Counted from the stretch's first letter, positions 31,460-42,809 are shown. The stretch: 64,000 bases of DNA from Sepiola atlantica (GCA_963556195.1 OY744517.1:85692714-85756713), one strand, 5' to 3'. The notes: generated from the sequence alone by a model not told the origin. A program made the numbers and translations.

Positions 31460-31994
31460 TTGACTGCTCTCCTACAGACTACAACATGGTTGTCTTCAAA
31501 TCCAATGTCAACAAATACTTATCATAAACCGTCTGTAAACGTAGGAGTTTCACATGTTGGCCGGTCATAATTCAGGAAGGGGACATTTTGTATTCAGCAT
31601 TGTCCTCTTCTGGAAGACATGCGCACGGGGTAACTGTCGTGCCTCTACACCACCTGCTTGCCGAGAGGCGGTCTTTTCGAATCGGTCAACATGGGAGTCG
31701 GATGTTTGTTCCGCTTGTGATGGACGTTGGCTCTGGGACAAGTAGCTTGGCAAAAATAGAGGTAAGCAACGCATAGTTCTCTAAACCTATTTGAATTTTT
31801 ACTCTTTTATAATTTGCTTTGTTTTGTCTTAGAACATGTTTGTAAGACTTGTTTATTTCGATGTATTTCCAGTTTTACGGTGAAAAGATGTTATAGTTCA
31901 GCATTGGCCACGTGCGCGCAAATAAATACATATTCATCAGTATAATTCGTGTCCGAGATTTTTCTCCAGTTTGCTTGTTGTGACACCGTCCTTG
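31455..31994 (+). repeat. LINE 3' end, copy 2 of the 535-bp direct repeat
   Basis: It begins at ACCATTTGACTGCTCTCC exactly where Ty3 pol homology stops, and ends near CCGTCCTTGT. As a 5'-truncated LINE copy inserted against pol, the sharp left edge would be its truncation point. Confidence 0.85.
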
Positions 31995-32379
31995 TAAGTA
32001 AATAATTGAAGCGATGGGCTCCGACCGCTTCTTTTCAGACACTTCCCTCAGTAACAACTAGTTAAAGTCTTTACATACCCCGATCCTATATAATGTTTTC
32101 CCTCACTTTGTCCTGTTTCAACTGGGTTGTCTTTTCTTGGATTCACATTTGAGTAAGTTAGTCTTTTCTATCGAACTACCAATTAATCTAATTGTTGGCC
32201 TCATTATAAATTACTAATTTTGAAACCCTACTAATCTCTCTACTAAAACTATGCAGTTGCCCAAGTTAATTCTAACATTAAATTACATCATTAAGTCATA
32301 TGATTTTGGAGGTTGATAAATTGCCAAACATAGTGTTATATTGTGGGGCCTTAGAAAAATACATTAGAGTGAAAATACG
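31995..32379. other. Unassigned sequence
   Basis: No continuation of Ty3 pol on the minus strand was found here, and no other family is recognised. Confidence 0.45.
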
Positions 32380-32650
32380 AAGGAAAAAGGTAGACTTCCT
32401 CTACCGACTATAAAAATTCTCACACCTACCAGTATCCCATATCTCTATAAAGCCACCATTCGCCCGTGTATTATCCCCATAATTGGGCTTGTACACCAAC
32501 CACTAAGCTCTCCCATTTGAACAAAGTGCAAAAATAGAGTTTCTAACACAATAAGTCCAGTACTGTCTGTTAATCTCCAGCCCCTGTCGCATCACCACAG
32601 TGTCGCATCCCTATGCTTGTTTTACAAGTATTTCAAATTTGGATTAAAAA
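32380..32650 (+). pseudogene. Decayed LINE ORF2 fragment running into a minisatellite
   Basis: Across shifted frames the phrases SIKPPF/LYKATIRPC, LSHLNKVQK and VASLCLFYKYFK correspond in order to the LINE family at 5580-6210 (LYKATIRPC, LLDKVQK, VASLFVL, YKYFNGL). The homology ends where the 44-bp tandem array starts. Confidence 0.7.
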
Positions 32651-33350
32651 ACGATTATGCTCTATTTGAGCTATTTGGATTAAAAAAAAACATTATGTTC
32701 CATTTGAGCTATTTGGATTAAAAAACAATTATGCTCTATTTGAGCTATTTGGATTAAAAAAAAAACATTATGTTCCATTTGAGCTATTTGGATTAAAAAA
32801 ACAATTATGCTCCATTTGAGCTATTTGGATTAAAAAAAAAACATTATGTTCCATTTGAGCTATTTGGATTTTAAAAAAAACAATTATGCTCCATTTGAGC
32901 TATTTGGATTAAAAAAACATTATGTTCCATTTGAGCTATTTGGATGAATAAAAACAATTATGCTCCATTTAAGCTATTTGGATTAAAAAAACAAAACATT
33001 ATGTTCAATTTGAGCTATTTGGATGAATAAAAACAATTATGCTCCATTTGAGCTATTTGGATTAAAAACACAACATTATGTTCCATTTGAGCTATTTGGA
33101 TGAATAAAAACAATTATGCTCCATTTGAGCTATTTGGATTAAAAAAACAAAACATTATGTTCCATTTGAGCTATTTGGATGAATAAAAACAATTATGCTC
33201 CATTTGAGCTATTTGGATTAAAAACACAACATTATGTTCAATTTGAGCTATTTGGATGAATAAAAACAATTATGCTCCATTTGAGCTATTTGGATTAAAA
33301 AAAAAAAAAACATTATGTTCCATTTGAGCTATTTGGATTAAAAAAAAATT
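32640..33350 (+). repeat. Minisatellite of about 44-46 bp units, two alternating types
   Basis: About 16 units of the form CATTTGAGCTATTTGGATTA plus an A-run and ATTATG. Two versions, ATTATGCTCC and ATTATGTTCC, alternate almost regularly, giving a dimer period of about 90 bp; a GGATGAATAAAAA variant joins the pattern in the right half. Unit length varies mainly in the A-run. Confidence 0.95.
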
Positions 33351-33432
33351 TTGTTGGAGAGTTTGATATGCAATGTGGTGAATTAGTCACTAGCTTTTTT
33401 TAGTGATCACAATCCAACAAAAGTGTGAGAAG

Positions 33433-33600
33433 TAGAAAAGGGGGAGATTGTTAATGTCATATAGGTTACTGCCTTTGGTTTAAGGAATGTCTACCAGGGC
33501 TAGGATCTATAAGAGTTTTGTAGCCATGTTGGATGAGTTCAGAAGTTAAGTAACAATTGGACCAAGTTAAGTAAAGGAATTGGATTACCAGTGGATGGTA
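33433..33600 (+). mobile_element. Polypurine tract and start of a probable 3' LTR
   Basis: AGAAAAGGGGGAGAT at about 33434-33448 is directly followed by TGTTAATGTCATATAGG, the usual polypurine-tract-to-LTR junction. The LTR-like sequence continues to about 33620, where a SINE intervenes. No paired LTR was found, so this is tentative. Confidence 0.4.
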
Positions 33601-33624
33601 TCAAGATATTTAACAACATAATGG

Positions 33625-33730
33625 TTGCCAACATCTCTAAGTGAAAGAGGTATTATGGAATCGACTTGATTCGAACTTGGCACACCCAAGTCGTCAGTTT
33701 GTGTCGTTATCCACTTAACCACCGTCATGG
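33625..33730 (-). mobile_element. tRNA-derived SINE, family B, minus strand
   Basis: In reverse complement it carries GGTGGTTAAGTGGATAACG and GTTCGAATC as in the copy at 6441. The plus strand shows GGTTGCCAACATCTCTAAGTG at its left edge, as at 47622. Confidence 0.8.
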
Positions 33731-33996
33731 AAATGCTAATGTATAAATACAAAGATAACAACAAAAATAACAACAAAATAATGAAGACTCACCATAATGT
33801 ATGTTTTCATAATGAAGAGTCAATAACCAAACCTGAAAAGAGACTCGAACATCCAGCTGTGAAGCTATACGTCTTGTAATGTCAATGGCCTGTTATGAAT
33901 AGGCAGGTTGAGACTGAGATAGACAGGATGTTATGCTGGAGAGAGAGTGAGAAAGAGAGGGGTTTCTTAGATCACGATCTGGTATATATCCAGACT

Positions 33997-34460
33997 CACA
34001 AGTTTGGAAACTGAAAAGATGTATTTATAGAATTAAATGATGCATCCTGTTTGTGGTAGAAAAACGTTAATCATGAGTTAACTAATCTAAAAGGACTAGT
34101 GAGTGTATATGACAATGCAGTGTTTCTTTGGCATGATGCATCTGGTAATATTATTGGCATTATTGCCATGCATATAGATTTTTTCATATTCTGTGGAAAG
34201 GATCAATTTCTGAAATATGTGATCTCAGAATTGAAAAAAAAATATTCAAAGCTGAAACACATAAAAAACGTACTTTTAAACTTGGGGGATTTTATTGTAG
34301 ACCAAAAATCTATATGCTTCATCTATATTCTCAATCGACACAAAGAAAGGAAGTCTATGAAAAAATGAGAGTTGAGTCAAGAAGACAGGTCCAATGATGT
34401 AAGTATCAACTCAAATACGGCGTGATATATCATTTGATGTGTATATAATAAGCAATGCTG
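33997..34460 (+). pseudogene. Copia (GalEa/Hydra-type) reverse transcriptase fragment
   Basis: The frame 34099-34368 reads YDNAVFLWHD, NIIGIIAMHIDFF and DQFLKYVISELKKKYS. This is the palm of copia RT, with the catalytic YVDD box decayed to HIDF. Just upstream, shifted frames give LKRCIY and NDAS phrases, and downstream ISFDVYIISNA at about 34420-34455, both standard for the family. Integrase and RNase H are not next to it. It is inactive. A copia RNase H piece of similar type lies at 63600-63840. Confidence 0.75.
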
Positions 34461-35145
34461 TTTTCATCCATATCTCTGTGGAGCCATCTAACGTACTAGA
34501 TTCGAAAACCATCGTCTAACCGAACCAGGTGAGCGCAGATGTCGATGTCAGATCTGGTAATGAGAGAAAGACTATCTGACTATATAAGAAGATCTCTCTT
34601 GCCAGACTGAAACAAAGCTACTCCATGATCTCATTGATTGCCTAATAGATTTGTGCACACTTTACATAGGAATAAACATAAAAAGATACGATTATCAAGT
34701 AAGAAATAATATTTTCAGCTACCGCCGCAATATTTGCGGTCACTACACTTGAAACAGACGGTATTGAACTGACAATTATTGTATAGTTAAATCAAAAAGT
34801 TGTCAACAGCGTCAGCAAAAGCAATGTACTTAGCGATAAGCAATATGTATTTTGTACTGCAAAATGAACTGCTGACGTGCTGACTAATATCACCGAAGAT
34901 TAGTGAATCTCTAGATGGGAGCTTTGGTTCTTGTAAAATAGCTCTTTACATATCAAAGGTCGTTTATAGGGTTTGGCACAAAGTATTTCATTGATGGGGA
35001 AAACTTCAGATTTGAATATTGTTTTCTATTCAGAAGATGGATCATCACATAGTGATTGCATCATCTTTGTTTCTCACACGAACCACAGAATGACTCGATA
35101 TGGTGGTTGTGAAAATAACTTGACTGTGTAACAAGGAGTACATTA
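34461..35145. other. Unassigned sequence, possibly decayed copia tail
   Basis: No motif could be read with confidence after the RT fragment. Confidence 0.35.
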
Positions 35146-35148
35146 GCC

Positions 35149-35562
35149 TTTTTTTCATTTGGCGTTAATTCCTATTTCAGTCACGTAAATTATTTAAAGT
35201 GAAATAAGTTCCGGTATAGATTTTCTTCTTTTTTTTTTTTTTTATTGTTTTATGATTTATTTACGAAATAAAAGAGCGAAATATATAAATATAGTCTGAG
35301 ATAAAAACGTCCTTTACTTAAAATACAAACCAATAAAATTAGACTTTTAGTTTAAATTGTGAGTTTTTTTTTAATTTAAAGTTTTCTTTCACTACTTAAT
35401 GAATTTCTCCCCCCCCCCCATATCAAATAATTTTTTTAAAAACAGGCATGCTGACTATTTAAATTAACCCTTACTCTTTAGGAAAAAGAGTATTTTTCCT
35501 TTTATTTGGCGTTAATTCCTATTTCAGTCGCGTAAATTATTTAAAGGGGAAATAAGTTTCGG
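35149..35562 (+). repeat. Direct repeats of about 70 bp
   Basis: The segments 35149-35218 and 35492-35562 share TTTGGCGTTAATTCCTATTT and CGTAAATTATTTAAAG, then AAATAAGTT and CGGTAT, about 340 bases apart. Confidence 0.85.
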
Positions 35563-36392
35563 TATTACTCATAATGACCGTTATATATTTTTTACTCAAA
35601 CCATGTTTTAGTAAAACAAACAAAAAACAAAAGAAAACATTAAAACCCTAAGTTATATCCATTTTCATCGTACACGTGAAACGCTAAAATAAAAATTAGA
35701 TCGGAAATATATAGTCAAGTAAGAGGCTAGCTAAGGAAGAACGATTACTCACAGTTATATACATGTCTTTTTTAATTAAAAAATTATGAAAAGAAGTTAT
35801 CATTCTTTCATTAACTTGCCTACTTCTTTTTGTTTATAAGGATGGCGACTATATTTTTCAGTTCACTTTACATTTCGACATTTTGCGCGTACAATACAAC
35901 TTGCCATACCATACCCGCAGGCATTACCTTCTCCTTTTATGGGGTGATACTCCTAGGTATTACCCCCTCTATCTTGGAGGGGGTATTTCCGATCAAGCAT
36001 AACCACATCCTTTTTTTTGGTGTGTATAGGGGATACAATGACGCTTAGCCTTCTCCTTTGGTAGTTTGTGTAGTATATTTTAATTCCTCATAATACATTC
36101 TTCCCAAGCATTACCGTCTCTTTTTTTTTGGGGGGGGGGGGGAGAAAACAGTATAATATATGTTCGTTCCTCACGATATTAACGTCCTAGGATGACTTTC
36201 TCCCTTTTTTAGGGGGTTGGGGTAGTTTACTATCTATTCTGTTTCATGATATCATCCTCCCAGGCATTAACTCCTCTTTTGGGGGAGGGGTGTAGTGTTA
36301 GTTCGTCATGATATAATCCTCTTAGTCATTACTTCTTCTGGGGGGGGGGGTTAATGTATGCAGTTTGTTCATTATGATATCATGTTCCCGAC

Positions 36393-36433
36393 CTAGCAAA
36401 AATATGCGACCGGAGCGAGCATATATTTGCTAG
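36393..36433. repeat. Hairpin ending CTAG|T, candidate Helitron-like terminus
   Basis: CTAGCAAAAATATGC and GCATATATTTGCTAG form a 15-bp stem with one mismatch around GACCGGAGCGA. The right end is CTAG followed by T, as at Helitron 3' ends, though Helitron hairpins normally stand about 10 bases inside the terminus. Confidence 0.4.
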
Positions 36434-36849
36434 TATATACATAAATGAATAAATGCGAAAGTGGTTTCCATCTATCCTAACTATATTAACATCAAAACCG
36501 ATTAGGTTTATTTAATTCTACTGATATAAAAATATATTAAAATACCGTATATATATAAGGATCTCCAACTCACTCAAACAAATCTCGATATTGCTCATTT
36601 GCATATTTATTTATTTTTAAGTTTCTAATAAATTAATATTCTGTAATAGACCTGTCCACTTGGTATTGTACAATTTTCTTTTACATACATAATCGTTGTA
36701 TCGATAGTGCTATTATTATAATTATAAATAAAATTAAATAAAGAAATTTTATAAAAAAGGATAGCATTTTAAAAACTTATTTTTAAATTTCATCTTCAAG
36801 GGAGATAATTTACTTCCGGCTTTAGTAAAGCATCAAATATCGCTGAGAT

Positions 36850-36900
36850 GTTGAGAACAGATACTACACTTTGATCTTAGCCAAAAGACCAAGGAACCAT
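36850..36900 (-). pseudogene. U2 snRNA 5'-end pseudogene
   Basis: Read on the minus strand from 36900: a diverged 5' end, then TCTTTTGGCTAAGATCAA and GTGTAGTATCTGTTCT. This is the start of U2 snRNA, including the branch-site-pairing GTAGTA. The match ends after about 48 bases, before the Sm site and 3' hairpins, and the 5' positions have changed. It is a truncated pseudogene of the spliceosomal RNA. Confidence 0.85.
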
Positions 36901-37555
36901 AACAAATATCTTTTTATGACTAAGCATTTTTAAATGAAAAATAAAACAAAAAAACTTGATTTAATTGGAATACTTTTTTAATGGTGGTGTAGTGTAGTAT
37001 CGGTTCTGTTGTCATAAGACTGTTATCTCAGGAATACCTCATCCGTTTTTAAGGTTGTGTGGGGAGAAATCCTCCTGGAATGAACCCCTTATAAAAACTC
37101 CTTGTAATCGGAATATCTTTGAAAGGGTACTGTAGTATTGGTTCTGTTCTCATAAGACCGTCCTTGCAGGAATTACCTCCTCCTTTTTGGAAGGAGGTAA
37201 GTAGTGTTCGTTTATCATGATATTACCTTCTAAGTTATGGGGTCAGTGTAGTATATCTTCGTTCACTATAATACGAGCTAAGGAAGAATGATAACTCAAG
37301 TTTATAATAAACATGTCTTTTTTAAGTAGAAAATTATGAAAGAAGTTATCGTTCTTCCTTAGCCAGAATATTTATCTTTGTTTATAAAGATGGTGACTAT
37401 ATTTTTCCAGACAATTTTCATTTAGGCGTTTCACGTGGACAATGACACTTGTCATTGTTTTTAATGTTACCTAGATGAATAAATACGAAAGTTTTTCCCA
37501 CCTATCCTAACAATATATACATTAAAACGGTTTATGTTTATTTACTTCTCTGTAG

Positions 37556-37600
37556 TTTTTTTAATGGAAATCGCTCGAGACAAGGCATGAAGCCACTTAA
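37556..37600 (-). mobile_element. Very short LINE 3' end
   Basis: The minus strand reads GTGGCTTCATGCCTTGTCT, CGAGCGATTTCCATTAAAAA, the same terminal 45 bases as the LINE at 62575-62780. It is an extreme 5' truncation. Confidence 0.75.
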
Positions 37601-39011
37601 TCAAAGAAGCTAAAAAGAACAAAAACTAGCCAACTATAAGTGTTAGATGGACCGATTCTGACTCAGAAAACAGCAATTCTTCTCTTTCACTTCCACTGAG
37701 TCAGACACAAAAAACCTGAATCTTCAAAACGAACAGAAGACTACGGCTAAATTACAACATGCCACGTAAGAAAAAACGTCTGTATTTTCTTGACAAGGGC
37801 TCTTTTATGGGTCGAAAGTTCGAATTTAAATAAGTGAAAAAAAAGAAAAAGCTTTTAAAGTAAATAAATAATTTATTTAAAAAAGAACAAATATCTGCGT
37901 TGTTCAGGTTTGAAAATATATTTTTTTTTTTAAATTCTCCTTATTATTGGCATTTCATCAACGTTTCAATGTGTGATTTTACAAACTACATTATTCATGT
38001 AACCGTGTGCTACACACAAGAACATTTCAACTTTGTCGTCGATAACAACAGGACGAATTTCAACTTGACTGCGATAGAAATGTCTCAGTCAGGGAGAAAA
38101 AAGAAGAAAAAAAAGAAGAAATATGCTTATACTTCTGACAAAGGTATCTATTACCGAAAGTACTCAAGTTAAAAAAAGAAAAAGAAAAAGGTTTTTAAAG
38201 TAAATAAATAATTAATTAAAAAAAAGCAAATATCTGCGTTGTTCAGGTTTCAAAATATTTTGAAAAAAATATTCTCCTTATAAATGGATATATTTATTTA
38301 TATGAAAAAAATTAGCATTTTGACTAATTTCTAAACCATTATAATTTTCAACCTTAAATGCATTCAAACAAACAGTGGAAATACCCTTTATTTTTTTGTT
38401 TTAAGTTCTAAATTCATGATGTTTGCTTTAATAGTGTATTCGAATCAAATTTAATCTTTTTGTTTTATGTCTGCTACAAAAACAACAAAATGCGCGGAGA
38501 TTTCATTACAGCTAAAGGGATGTAATCGATTTATACACCAGAAGCGGTTTGTATTTAAAATAACAGTATCACTAAAACAAAGCATAGACTTTTACTAAAG
38601 GATTCATTTGTATGTTTTACGGCACATCAACCATTTTGGGGTTATTTAATGCCGAAACTCAATAGCTATTAAAAACGATTCAGTGTATAAGATTAAAAGA
38701 ACACAAGTTGCTTTTGTTTACCTATACCTGAATGAAGTTGTTGATACCTTTCTTGATGGCCCCTATTTACCTTGCCTCCCCACGAGGACAGAGTTAAATA
38801 CAATATCGGTTTTTAATGCGTGGAAAATCCAGCTCCCCAAAAAGGGGCACTCTGGATCCGGAAAAAAATAAAAATTGTTTCAGTCACAAAAAATGTCGGT
38901 GCTTGTATAATAAAAAGCTGAAAAAAAGTTTTTCTTGTCTTTTAGTGTTGGAGAGGTAAATAAGGGGCAGGTAACTCTTCACAACAGCTCTAGCTTTCGA
39001 ACAATATTTTT
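37601..39011. other. Unassigned sequence with a small dispersed repeat
   Basis: At 38612-38660 the phrase TTTTACGGCACATCAACC...GTTATTTAATGCCGAA matches 60300-60347 and, more weakly, 4018-4062. A lysine-rich frame near 38090 is from an A/G run. Nothing else recognised. Confidence 0.45.
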
Positions 39012-39134
39012 CTAACCCGAACCCTAAGCCTAAACCCTAATCCTAACCCTAACCCTAGCCACTTTCCTCGGACCACTTGCCTTTGGAATCCCTTCACTGT
39101 TTCCCTAACCCTAACCATAACCCTAACCCTAACC
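39012..39134 (-). repeat. Interstitial telomere-like (CCCTAA)n, two blocks
   Basis: Imperfect CCCTAA units at 39012-39060 and 39103-39134, separated by 42 unrelated bases. Variant units (CCTAAG, CCATAA) show age. Confidence 0.9.
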
Positions 39135-39246
39135 AATATGCAGAAATTCATAGGGATTGTGAACAAATATCTAGCTGCCCAACTCCTCAGCCAACGGTTC
39201 ATTCATCAAAAGTAATAATACTATTTAAACTATATTTGGAGATAAA

Positions 39247-39304
39247 AGAGAAAGAGAAAGAGAAAGAGAGCGAGAGAGAGCGAGAGAGAGAGAGAGAGAG
39301 AGAG
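39247..39304 (+). repeat. (GAGAAA)n/(GA)n tract
   Basis: Purine repeat that grades from AGAAAG to GA units. Confidence 0.93.
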
Positions 39305-39781
39305 CATGCAAAAAGAGTCTAATTTTGGATTTTTATTTTTTAGATTTAACTAGCTTTGCAAACTCATTTTATTTTTATTCAAACAATCTAAGGCGAATGC
39401 AATGAGTGCCCCAACGGATAGATGGTTGACCCACGAAGGTGGACATGCCGTAAAACCCAACAATCAACCAACCATGAACGAGGGGTTAATGGTTGGTTGA
39501 TTTTTGGGTTTTACATGAAAGAACAGGGGATTGAATGTTAAAAGTTCTTCACTCCCTGATCTATACACTAATGTTATATGTAAGAGGCACATGAAATGTG
39601 AAATCAATATTTGAATGAGAAATTGGTCTTTTTGATGCAAGATAGTTTTATGAAATGCTGCTGGGTAGAATATTATCTGATGTTTAAAATCTATGCAGAC
39701 CAAGAATCAACCAGAATGCAGAAGTCGAACAAATGAAAATCAATGGATGAGTTTATAAAATGCAAATGATGAATGCATATC

Positions 39782-39786
<5 letters not shown>
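39305..39786. other. Unassigned sequence
   Basis: AACCAACCAT/ATGGTTGGTT motifs near 39466 and 39490 form a small inverted pair. No gene or known element seen. Confidence 0.4.

Positions 39787-39832
<46 letters not shown>
39787..39832. repeat. (TA)n microsatellite
   Basis: About 23 TA units. Confidence 0.95.
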
Positions 39833-39839
<7 letters not shown>

Positions 39840-39844
39840 ATAAA

Positions 39845-40085
39845 TAAATTTGGATTGATATGTTTGATGTTGTGTATTTTTGTGTATTTGTGTATATAAT
39901 TTTATATATTTTCAAAGCGTAAGTTTATTACCTGTAGTAGTATAACTGCGGTAATGGTCCTCTGAAGAGAAGAATTATCTTTGAAAACTCATGAGCTAAG
40001 GACTTAAGGATACTTTGCTTGAACTTTGAATTCTAATAAAATTTGATTGACACCTTATTTTATTACTTCATTTTATATTATAATA
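39845..40085 (+). repeat. Dispersed repeat shared with 50080-50312
   Basis: Shared phrases in order: TATATTTTCAAAG, CTGCGGTAATGGTCCTCTGA, GAAGAATTATCTTTGAAAA and GAATTCTAATAAAATTTGAT. It contains a CTGAAGA-G-AAGA/TCTT-T-GAAA hammerhead-like core at 39962-39986. Confidence 0.85.
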
Positions 40086-40184
40086 TTAATGCTCTATCCA
40101 GTATATTGAGCTTCAGTTTTTTATCCGGATGTTTCACTAATTATAAGATATTAGTTGACGCTTATATCTTTTGTTGGATTGCTT

Positions 40185-40187
<3 letters not shown>

Positions 40188-40249
<62 letters not shown>
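40188..40249. repeat. (TA)n microsatellite
   Basis: About 31 TA units. Confidence 0.97.
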
Positions 40250-40255
<6 letters not shown>

Positions 40256-40551
40256 ATTTAATGAATTAGAACATTACAATTGTTCCAAGAATTAGAACAT
40301 CAAGTCTAGTATGGCGTACGGTCGTTTCCAAAACATTTTGGAAATACTTTATTTTATAATTTTATAAATTAACAAAGCTACTCCAAAACCTCGCTTCATC
40401 AGCGCCTTTAGCACCACGTCTTACAGAAATTCAAGGAAAAAATAACAAGCTCGTCGTAAGATAAACATCTATTGACAGAGAGAGCCACAGAGACAAATAT
40501 TAGAAAAAGGAATAAGTTACAAATATAAAATAAAAATAGAAAGATAAAATG

Positions 40552-40640
<89 letters not shown>
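40552..40640 (+). repeat. (AAT)n microsatellite
   Basis: About 29 uninterrupted AAT units. Polyisoleucine and polytyrosine frames here are artefacts. Confidence 0.97.
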
Positions 40641-40812
40641 TAAACATCATAAACATTATAAAAATTATAAAAATAAAATGGAAATGAAAATAAGAACAAA
40701 AAATAAAATAAAATATAATATAAAATATGAAAAAATAATAAAATATATGAAGGAAAAATAAAATAAAAGGATAAAAAATAAAAAATAAAAATAAAAAATA
40801 TAAGAAATAAAA

Positions 40813-40815
<3 letters not shown>

Positions 40816-40857
<42 letters not shown>
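40816..40857. repeat. (TA)n microsatellite
   Basis: About 20 TA units. Confidence 0.95.
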
Positions 40858-40861
<4 letters not shown>

Positions 40862-41440
40862 AAAGTGAAGGTCAAAAGACTTGAATAGAGTATATGGAGA
40901 CTAAAGTATAGACATTTGAACTCTGATACTGCATATATTTGGATCAGCTCAATGATTCGACTCTAAGAACCAATAGAGCTATGTTAGAATGAATAGTTGA
41001 TAAATAGATAAATCAAAAGGGCATAAAATTAATAGGTGAGTTTATTTAAGCATGTTCGTGATTGAAATAATTCATCTATTCTTTTTATTTTGTTATTCGT
41101 TTCTACTTTAGATATTTATTTTGTCAATTATTTTATTTATTTATTTTTTATTTATAATTTTTTTTATATAGTTATCCAAAAGTTAAGTTTTGGGGATTTT
41201 TAAAATTTAAAATGTGTAGCTTCTCATTCAAACATAATGTACATAAGTTGTCTAAAAATGGCATTGTAATATTTTCCACTCGATTTTTCGTCTAGCTAGT
41301 GATGTTTGATTTTGCTAAGGAATGTTCTTTTATGGTTATTATGGTTATCATTTATAACATTATTTATTAGTTCCAACCCCTAATATTGTTTTAGATTCCT
41401 ATCCAATATAGACCCTATTGCTTCGATATGTATTAACTTT
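40858..41440. other. Unassigned AT-rich sequence
   Basis: No repeat or coding signal recognised. Confidence 0.4.
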
Positions 41441-41453
41441 AACTTTGACTATT

Positions 41454-41755
41454 AATATCACTAATAATATTTCTATTACTATTATCGTTATTATCTTTAT
41501 TATAAGTATCATTACAATTATTATTATTATTATTAATAGTATAATTATTATTATTATTAATATAATTATAATTATCATTGTTCATATGATTATTATTCCT
41601 ATTATTTATGATTATTATTATTATTACTGATTTTATTTCTATAATCATTATTAGTATTGCTATAATTACCATTTTAACTACTACTATTATTCTGATTATT
41701 AATACAATTATTAGTACCTTCACTAAGATTAATATTATTATTATTATTATTTGTA
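41454..41755. repeat. Degenerate (ATT)n low-complexity tract
   Basis: ATT units with frequent substitutions over 300 bases, probably an old trinucleotide tract. Confidence 0.85.
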
Positions 41756-42387
41756 TTTATATCAACTGACTAGCAGGTCTACTCAATTGCTTGGCAGATT
41801 AAGTTATCATTTTGATCACTGTTCTCATATCACTTGCTTTTATACTCTTAAAAACTCTTATCACCTAATATTTGCAATAGTGGAGGTCGTGCACACATGA
41901 AAAAGTAGATTACAATCTCATAGCTCAATAGTAAGATTAGTATAGCGTGTTCTATGTACATGTGGGGGGAGTTTTTATACATGGTTTCCTAAGACAAATG
42001 AAACCAGGTAAAGTAAACAACTTTTTTTTAGCTCTTTTCCTTTAAATACAAACCACAAAAACATAATTGTCGATTTTATTATTTTATTTTTTATCACATG
42101 GTGTGTTACAGCTTTACTCCTTCAGAGGATAATTCCTATGATTTTTTTTATTTTAGTGTACATGTTAAAAACATGCTTCCAGTTAACAAAACCAAATATA
42201 CAAGTAAATATGATGCATAATTATTATATACTGTTTATGAAAAAATTATTTCATGAGTAAAAGTTTGATACTGATATGGAAAGTTTCCAAACTTTAAAGA
42301 AAGTTTAAGGAAATACAAACTGCAATCATTTAATAATAATCAGAAAATCATCTACCATTAAGATTGAAAATCTCTTTGTTTTTTGTT
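41756..42387. other. Unassigned sequence
   Basis: Non-coding. It may contain decayed Helitron sequence downstream (minus strand) of the helicase fragment, but no terminus was identified. Confidence 0.35.
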
Positions 42388-42690
42388 TTATTTTGATGTG
42401 CATACACAAAAAAGATTTGTTTTTGCACCCACACGTGATGCTCCTATATAAAGCTGACCATGTAAAAAGCATGGTTCTTCAAGTTGCAATCCCGCAACTT
42501 TTAGTGTTTGGCCTTGACTTTTATTGATGGACATAGCGAAACAAAGTCGTACAGGAAACTGCAACCGCTTAAAGTGAAATGGTATATTTGATGGTATAAT
42601 TGGTATCCTCGGAATAAAAACAGTTTCACCTTTGCCACAACTAGTGAGAATGATTGCCTCAATGCAGTTTATCATCAATTTACATTTTAT
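42388..42690 (-). pseudogene. Helitron helicase (PIF1-type) C-terminal fragment
   Basis: The 96-residue minus frame reads VFIPRIPIIPS, PFHFKRLQFPVRLCFAMSIN, KSQGQTLKVAGL and HGQLYIGASRV. These are motifs V-VI and the end of the PIF1-family helicase of Helitron RepHel proteins, with R of the last motif retained. The Rep nuclease and helicase motifs I-IV are absent upstream, so this is a fragment. No stop interrupts the conserved part, which suggests it is fairly young. Confidence 0.9.
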
Positions 42691-42809
42691 TTTTAAAGAC
42701 TTGGAAATTAAACTTTAATGCAATGACTTATAGAATTATTGATCCCAGACAACGCCGAAAAGCACAAATGGTCACTGTCAATTATTGATTTCTTCTCTTC
42801 CTCCATTTC

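Larger units (their letters stand above)
35730..37560 (+). repeat. Duplicated block with internal minisatellite expansion
   Basis: The sequence at 35730-35905 (AGCTAAGGAAGAA, ACATGTCTTTTTTAA, ATGGYGACTATATTTTTC) recurs at 37270-37460. The sequence at 36440-36520 (ATGAATAAATGCGAAAG, CTATCCTAAC) recurs at 37470-37550. In the first copy the middle holds about five degenerate 80-90 bp units (36050-36400), each with a C/T-rich then G-rich half that can pair and a TCATGATAT phrase. One or two such units lie at 37140-37270. Confidence 0.75.

Noticed and set aside
28635..31994. Complete Ty3 element with 535-bp LTRs
   Set aside because: The direct repeats contain LINE ORF2 coding sequence and a LINE 3'UTR, and the pol order and strand do not place a polypurine tract or primer site next to them.
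32640..33350. Second CRISPR-like pattern with A-run spacers
   Set aside because: The apparent spacers are variable A-runs and the alternating unit types, not unique sequence.
36985..37030. Second U2 snRNA fragment (GTGTAGTATCGGTTCTG)
   Set aside because: Only about 17 bases match and the phrase belongs to the local minisatellite (GTGTAGTA...), so the likeness is probably coincidental.
39464..39703. 79-codon minus-strand frame
   Set aside because: Contains inverted AACCAACC motifs and no recognisable domain; composition typical of chance frames here.
40408..40875. 155-codon frame rich in Y, I and F
   Set aside because: Translation of (TA)n and (AAT)n microsatellites.
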